From Clostridia bacterium (GTDB lineage: Bacteria; Bacillota; Clostridia; TANB77; CAG-508): DNA of 14,383 nucleotides. The notes beneath the pieces are model-generated. The model worked only from the letters and a program-made list of their open reading frames with translations. It did no database searches and had not been told where the DNA came from. The stretch's first letter is position 1. The number at the start of each line of letters is the position of its first letter. Location: assembly GCA_900772235.1 (NCBI GenBank), contig CAAGQX010000152.1, forward strand, positions 1 to 14,383, written 5' to 3'. Positions 14,268-14,383 of the stretch are shown here, piece after piece. The position numbers were made by a program, and so were the translations under genes.

Positions 14268-14383
14268 TGTAATTTATTGTAGGGGCGATTTTAATCGTCC
14301 GCAAATACAAAAACACATTATTAAATTTGTAGGGGCGGGTTCCAAACCCGCCCGTTTGTAAACCATTGATAAATATTATTTCA
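14268..14383. repeat. Same intergenic repeat, inverted right copy (cut by window end)
   Basis: This is the reverse-complement partner of the left repeat. It contains two modules with frame GTAGGGGCG...CGCCCG: 14279-14301 (core ATTTTAAT, with CGTCCG in place of CGCCCG) and 14329-14354 (core GGTTCCAAACC). The second can form a perfect 9-bp stem with a 3-base loop (14333-14353), which is broken in the left copy. Three substitutions and one 16-base indel separate the copies. The gene-proximal end lies only about 6 bases from the ribosome site of the Ger(x)C gene, so the element occupies that gene's 5' region. The window ends before the distal third module would be reached. Confidence 0.85.
14317..14345 (-). 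promoter_or_regulatory. Possible repeat-borne promoter facing the Ger(x)C gene
   Basis: On the minus strand TTGGAA (14340-14345), 17 bases, AATAAT (14317-14322): identical to the arrangement in the left copy. It would give a leader of about 62 bases containing the proximal hairpin module. I saw no convincing sigma-G type site in this stretch. Candidate only. Confidence 0.25.

Overview
The window looks like chromosomal DNA from an AT-rich, spore-forming member of the Bacillota, most likely an uncultured-type gut Clostridia lineage. The grounds are very low GC, Arg written mostly as AGA, strong AGGAGG-type ribosome sites, occasional TTG starts, and a Ger(x)C spore-germination lipoprotein. No phage, plasmid, transposase, CRISPR array, tRNA or rRNA was seen.

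Layout. Positions 1-172 and 14268-14383 are two inverted, near-identical copies of a GC-rich, hairpin-bearing intergenic repeat, and they bracket almost the whole window. From 238 to 11543 nine genes run on the plus strand with short spacers: folD (one-carbon/folate), a frameshifted dprA, a class A penicillin-binding protein, cysS, a dCMP deaminase, a FemX/FemA-like peptidoglycan aminoacyltransferase, an alanine-racemase-family protein, a DUF1189-like membrane protein and ftsH. Spacing (overlap of 1 to gap of about 59) suggests one or a few long transcripts. The cell-wall genes (PBP, FemX-like, Alr-like) sit with general growth genes (CysRS, FolD, dCMP deaminase, FtsH). A long perfect hairpin closes this block and is shared with the convergent rluA-type pseudouridine synthase gene.

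From 12438 to 12554 lies a compact divergent promoter region. The rluA-type promoter places transcription start almost on the ATG, so the message may be leaderless. The other promoter is an extended -10 type that drives secG. secG ends in a strong intrinsic terminator that overlaps, antisense, a small frameshifted two-membrane-segment ORF. That ORF lies directly downstream of the Ger(x)C gene on the minus strand and may be the remains of a small germination-receptor partner.

No fully new system was proven. The most interesting items are the modular flanking repeats (a possible inversion substrate and possible mobile promoter), the clustered dprA frameshifts, the putative small partner of the Ger(x)C gene, the leaderless rluA-type gene, and unusual active-site motifs in CysRS and the Alr-like protein.
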